Assembly (NCBI GenBank): GCA_044238735.1
Contig: JBIICS010000023.1
Coordinates: forward strand, 1-27,323
Direction: 5' to 3'
Length of the DNA: 27,323 nucleotides
Source: JBIICS01 sp044238735
GTDB taxonomy: Bacteria > Bacteroidota > Bacteroidia > UBA4408
Part shown: positions 25,501 through 27,323 of the stretch, piece by piece
Layout: each line of letters opens with the position of its first letter
How positions within the stretch are numbered: position 1 is the first letter of the stretch
Notes under the pieces: model-generated
Databases searched by the model: none
What the model saw: the letters and a program-made list of their open reading frames with translations, nothing else
Told to the model about the DNA's origin: nothing
Translations under genes and position numbers: made by a program

Positions 25501-27323
25501 GTTAATCCGCTTCCGGATGCGACTTTTATTGGTTTATCAACGCCCGTATGCGACGGCTCTGTTTCTCAGGACCTTAGCGCAAATACCCCCGGGGGAACCT
25601 TTACCGGAACAGGAATAACCGGCAATAATTTTGACCCCTCCGTTAGTGGTGCCGGCACGTTTGATATTACCTATACTGTTTCTAATACATTCGGCTGTTC
25701 AGACTCTACTAAACAGCAAATTACAGTAAACGCGTTACCGCTAGTTAATAATATTTTAACAACAAATGCTTTAGCTTTTTGCGAAGGAGGTAATACTTAC
25801 CTTATTGCTACTTCAAATAACAATAATGTTTCGTTTACCTGGAATCCCGGAAATATATTTAATGATAGCTTATGGGTAGATACCACCGGGATTTATTCAG
25901 TAAGTGTTACCGATAATAATGGTTGTATTAGTGATACGCAGTCTACAACGGTTACTGTATATCCATTACCTGAAACCCCAACCATAATTGCCGCAGGAGC
26001 CACTAATGTTTGCTTTGGAGATTCTATTCTTCTTATTGCGAATAGCCCAGATGCGGTTGATTATAATTGGTATCCATACGGAGGTAGTAATGATTCCATT
26101 TATATTAGTGCATTAGGAACCGATACCTTTTTTGTTACGGCAAATAGTATTAATAAATGTATTTCACAATCTTCTGATTCCATTATAGTGAATGTTTTTC
26201 CTAGCGCATCCGGTCCTTTATTAACGGCTCCTAACGGTAATTCAGCCTGTGTGGGTGATTCTGTTCTATTAGTAGCGACTAGTGCAGGAGCCTTTAATTA
26301 TACATGGACACCGGGAGGAAGTAATAATGACTCTATATACATATCCTCTATAGGAAATTACAACTATAGCGTTAGCGTCTCCACTTCTTATAACTGTTCA
26401 GCAGATAGCGTTTCTAACTCGGTAAACGTTAGTATTTATGATAAACCAGCTGATCCTATTATTTTAAGTCCGAACGGATTAACAGCATGCGAAGGCGACT
26501 CAGTTATGCTGGTAGTTAATAGCACTGGCGCCAATCATTACACCTGGCAACCAGTTGCAGCCGATAATGACACTATTTACGTAACTAACGTAGGAACAAA
26601 TAGCTACACCGTTAGTGTTTCTAATAGCTATAACTGCGGGGCTATTAATGCCGCTATACCCGTTAATGCTATTATTCATCCGGCACCGGGCACACCTGTT
26701 TTAAGCTTGCCTAATGGCCCATCTGCTTGTGCGGGAGATTCAATTTTAATTATTGCAACATCCAGTGGAGCCACCAACTATACATGGACTCCGGGAGGTG
26801 CCAATAACGATTCTATTTATGTTTCAAGCATAGGCACCTCTAACTATCAAATAGAAGTAAGCTCTAATAATAATTGTGCGGCTTCAACTAATTCTAATAC
26901 TGTGTCGGTTACTATTAATCCACTTGTAAAGATTAAAGCAAATAACGATACTATTATTTGTAAAGGAAACAACTTGTTGCTAAATGCAACTAATGGAAAT
27001 ACCTACAGTTGGTATACTCTAAATTCGGGCGCAACAATAGTAAATCCTAATTTGCAAACTACCGCTGTACAAATAAACAACAATGTAACTATTGTTGTAA
27101 GTGATTTTTCTAGTTTATGCGCTGTTAATGATACGGTGTATATAAGAACTTTCAGTACCGTTACTCCGCTTATCAGTGCTACGCCAACATCAGGGAATGA
27201 TCCTTTACCCGTTCAGTTTAATCTTACAAACAGTAGTTCATTTACAAGTTATTATTGGAATTTTAATGATGGGACCGCAAATAGTTCTGTCTCAAATCCT
27301 GTTCATGTATATGAAAATGGTGG
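22537..27323 (+). CDS. Giant secreted beta-helix, Ig-like and PKD repeat protein (3' truncated by window)
   Basis: The frame from ATG 22537 has no stop up to the window end, giving at least 1595 aa. A signal peptide (about 1-24, IIASLFLGFVFITTPLQTFA) is followed at 25-415 by a beta-helix region. This matches residues 511-898 of the minus-strand 1091-aa protein (KYYVNDGYNAANDIY, TPKATLANVLS, GTVNVFDSKF, AIDSCLFLGNKG, NNPTYTA). Then come a PKD-like domain (about 416-510), three Ig-like units of 79 aa (cysteines C527, C606, C685), further Gly-rich beta modules, four C-x-G-D-S units of about 80 aa, and at the end a true PKD domain (SYYWNFNDGTANSSVSNPVH). A T9SS sorting domain is expected beyond the window but not seen. 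It is probably a cell-surface protein with an adhesive role by inference; no catalytic site is recognised. Confidence 0.92.
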   Translation, partial: MHKKIIASLFLGFVFITTPLQTFATKYYVNDGYNAANDIYCLVAGNNANNGISPTTPKATLANVLSTYAGSFTAGDTILIDSGNYSDKDLSSPINGVVIKGAGMNATTFTNPGSDNYFIRIDDNNTVLMDFKLTRYDDIGGATPGGQAIGVFSNKTGIQIINVQINDCRAGSALSGYPVEIASGANVKFNGGGLTCNRFTAGGGIRCTNATVEFRNYQFLGNSRDQSWASIGASLHINGGTVNIYNTRFEQNDATGDGVCPGLYINGGTVNVFDSKFDKNTSLLGYDANGGTIYVLSGTVKIIRSIISNHTQTGGSKTLCGGISVAGGITAIDSCLFLGNKGKNVNDVYITNGNVNARNCTFNSVANQIQDNGTGTFTIADCGNPSETGSSVVRTNTNNPTYTANPSLPSYLNQTCVTVPCIVPAISSVASIDSICSGSTFISNITSSASPVIFSWTSSAQAGISGNTASGTGNIADLLTNSSLNSLTVTYTITPYSGACTGASTNYVVSVLPKPTVVASANNYGTCNGSQATLTASGSGLTNYTWSPSNGLSSTNTSSVTTTVTNNIVYTVTASNADGCSNTDTVSLTVNALPSVTGSTALYNVCKNSSITLQAIGTGGNIYSWTPSTGLSNTTGSSVTATVTGNITYTVYALGTNGCINSDTVTIRTRDIPNVIASVSSTPICFNATATLTATGAQSYSWYPNQFISANTGNSVTANPTSNIIYTVSGTSSNGCSATDTVEIVILNNDDPEFTFSPFTQCLTGANPIPVVNTPGGIFSSPNGLVINSATGEINLAASGVGNFTINYQTPLSNSCPSDTSFSFQITNGYIADFSYVPDTVCGAGNNISVVLGTNASHGLYTSYPSGLVFSNPSFGEIDPNASIPGTYTVVNTIAASGSCLEQKDSTTITILQIPNSSITSTPSQLCYGTLPIQLNPLVVGGQYTGNGITGNSFSSVLAGIGTHLITYTVDTLIGTKTCSDSTQFNITVNPLPDATFIGLSTPVCDGSVSQDLSANTPGGTFTGTGITGNNFDPSVSGAGTFDITYTVSNTFGCSDSTKQQITVNALPLVNNILTTNALAFCEGGNTYLIATSNNNNVSFTWNPGNIFNDSLWVDTTGIYSVSVTDNNGCISDTQSTTVTVYPLPETPTIIAAGATNVCFGDSILLIANSPDAVDYNWYPYGGSNDSIYISALGTDTFFVTANSINKCISQSSDSIIVNVFPSASGPLLTAPNGNSACVGDSVLLVATSAGAFNYTWTPGGSNNDSIYISSIGNYNYSVSVSTSYNCSADSVSNSVNVSIYDKPADPIILSPNGLTACEGDSVMLVVNSTGANHYTWQPVAADNDTIYVTNVGTNSYTVSVSNSYNCGAINAAIPVNAIIHPAPGTPVLSLPNGPSACAGDSILIIATSSGATNYTWTPGGANNDSIYVSSIGTSNYQIEVSSNNNCAASTNSNTVSVTINPLVKIKANNDTIICKGNNLLLNATNGNTYSWYTLNSGATIVNPNLQTTAVQINNNVTIVVSDFSSLCAVNDTVYIRTFSTVTPLISATPTSGNDPLPVQFNLTNSSSFTSYYWNFNDGTANSSVSNPVHVYENG
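25972..26928 (+). repeat. Four in-frame tandem repeats of about 240 bp (C-x-G-D-S Ig-like units)
   Basis: Units begin at 25972, 26209, 26449 and 26689, with periods of 237, 240 and 240 bp. Each has a cysteine at residue 14 of the unit in [VA]-C-x-G-D-S, then Y-x-W, N-D-[ST]-I-Y-[IV] and a second cysteine. Units 2 and 4 are most alike (NYTWTPGGSNNDSIY versus NYTWTPGGANNDSIY), which suggests expansion by recombination. Confidence 0.85.

Overview
The window looks like chromosomal DNA from a low-GC member of the Bacteroidota. Three giant surface-protein genes carry hallmarks of the type IX secretion system (T9SS) lineage: one ends in a type A sorting domain, one in a CHU_C/type B sorting domain, and one, cut by the window end, is built of PKD and Ig-like modules. 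Start codons generally lack a Shine-Dalgarno sequence, as is usual in this phylum. The exact genus cannot be told from the sequence.

Layout. Bases 1-1510 (+) hold the end of an ABC exporter ATPase and a complete HlyD-type adaptor, probably a peptide export pair. All genes from 1727 to 20708 are on the minus strand. Read in transcription order they are ilvE, a 1091-aa beta-helix T9SS type A protein, a 1587-aa T9SS type B protein, ilvD, ilvB, ilvN, ilvC, ilvA, then hmgA and hppD (homogentisate branch of tyrosine breakdown). On the plus strand, divergent from ilvE, lie a 492-aa helical-repeat protein of unknown function (20980-22458) and a giant secreted protein that starts at 22537 and is still open at the window end (at least 1595 aa). 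Its N-terminal part is a paralogue of the beta-helix in the 1091-aa protein.

How it works together. IlvA supplies 2-oxobutyrate. IlvB/IlvN, IlvC, IlvD and IlvE then make isoleucine and valine. Two short leader peptides, neither a conventional gene, precede ilvB (9447-9506) and ilvE (20803-20892). Each carries a run of Ile/Val/Leu codons and is followed by an intrinsic terminator and a competing antiterminator, which is the classical architecture of branched-chain amino acid attenuation. The ilvB leader shows all three mutually exclusive hairpins.

Most interesting points: (1) the two attenuators; (2) a recurrent element, TTAGACTTACTA or a close variant, found in five intergenic regions, always in the same orientation about 60-90 bp upstream of a start codon (both ilv leaders, two surface-protein genes, hppD), which suggests a shared promoter or operator; (3) two giant T9SS cargo genes wedged into the ilv cluster with gaps of only 6 and 4 nt, so that one of them is probably transcribed behind the ilvE attenuator; (4) a 139-bp tandem array of REP-like hairpins between those two genes, with related solitary elements elsewhere.
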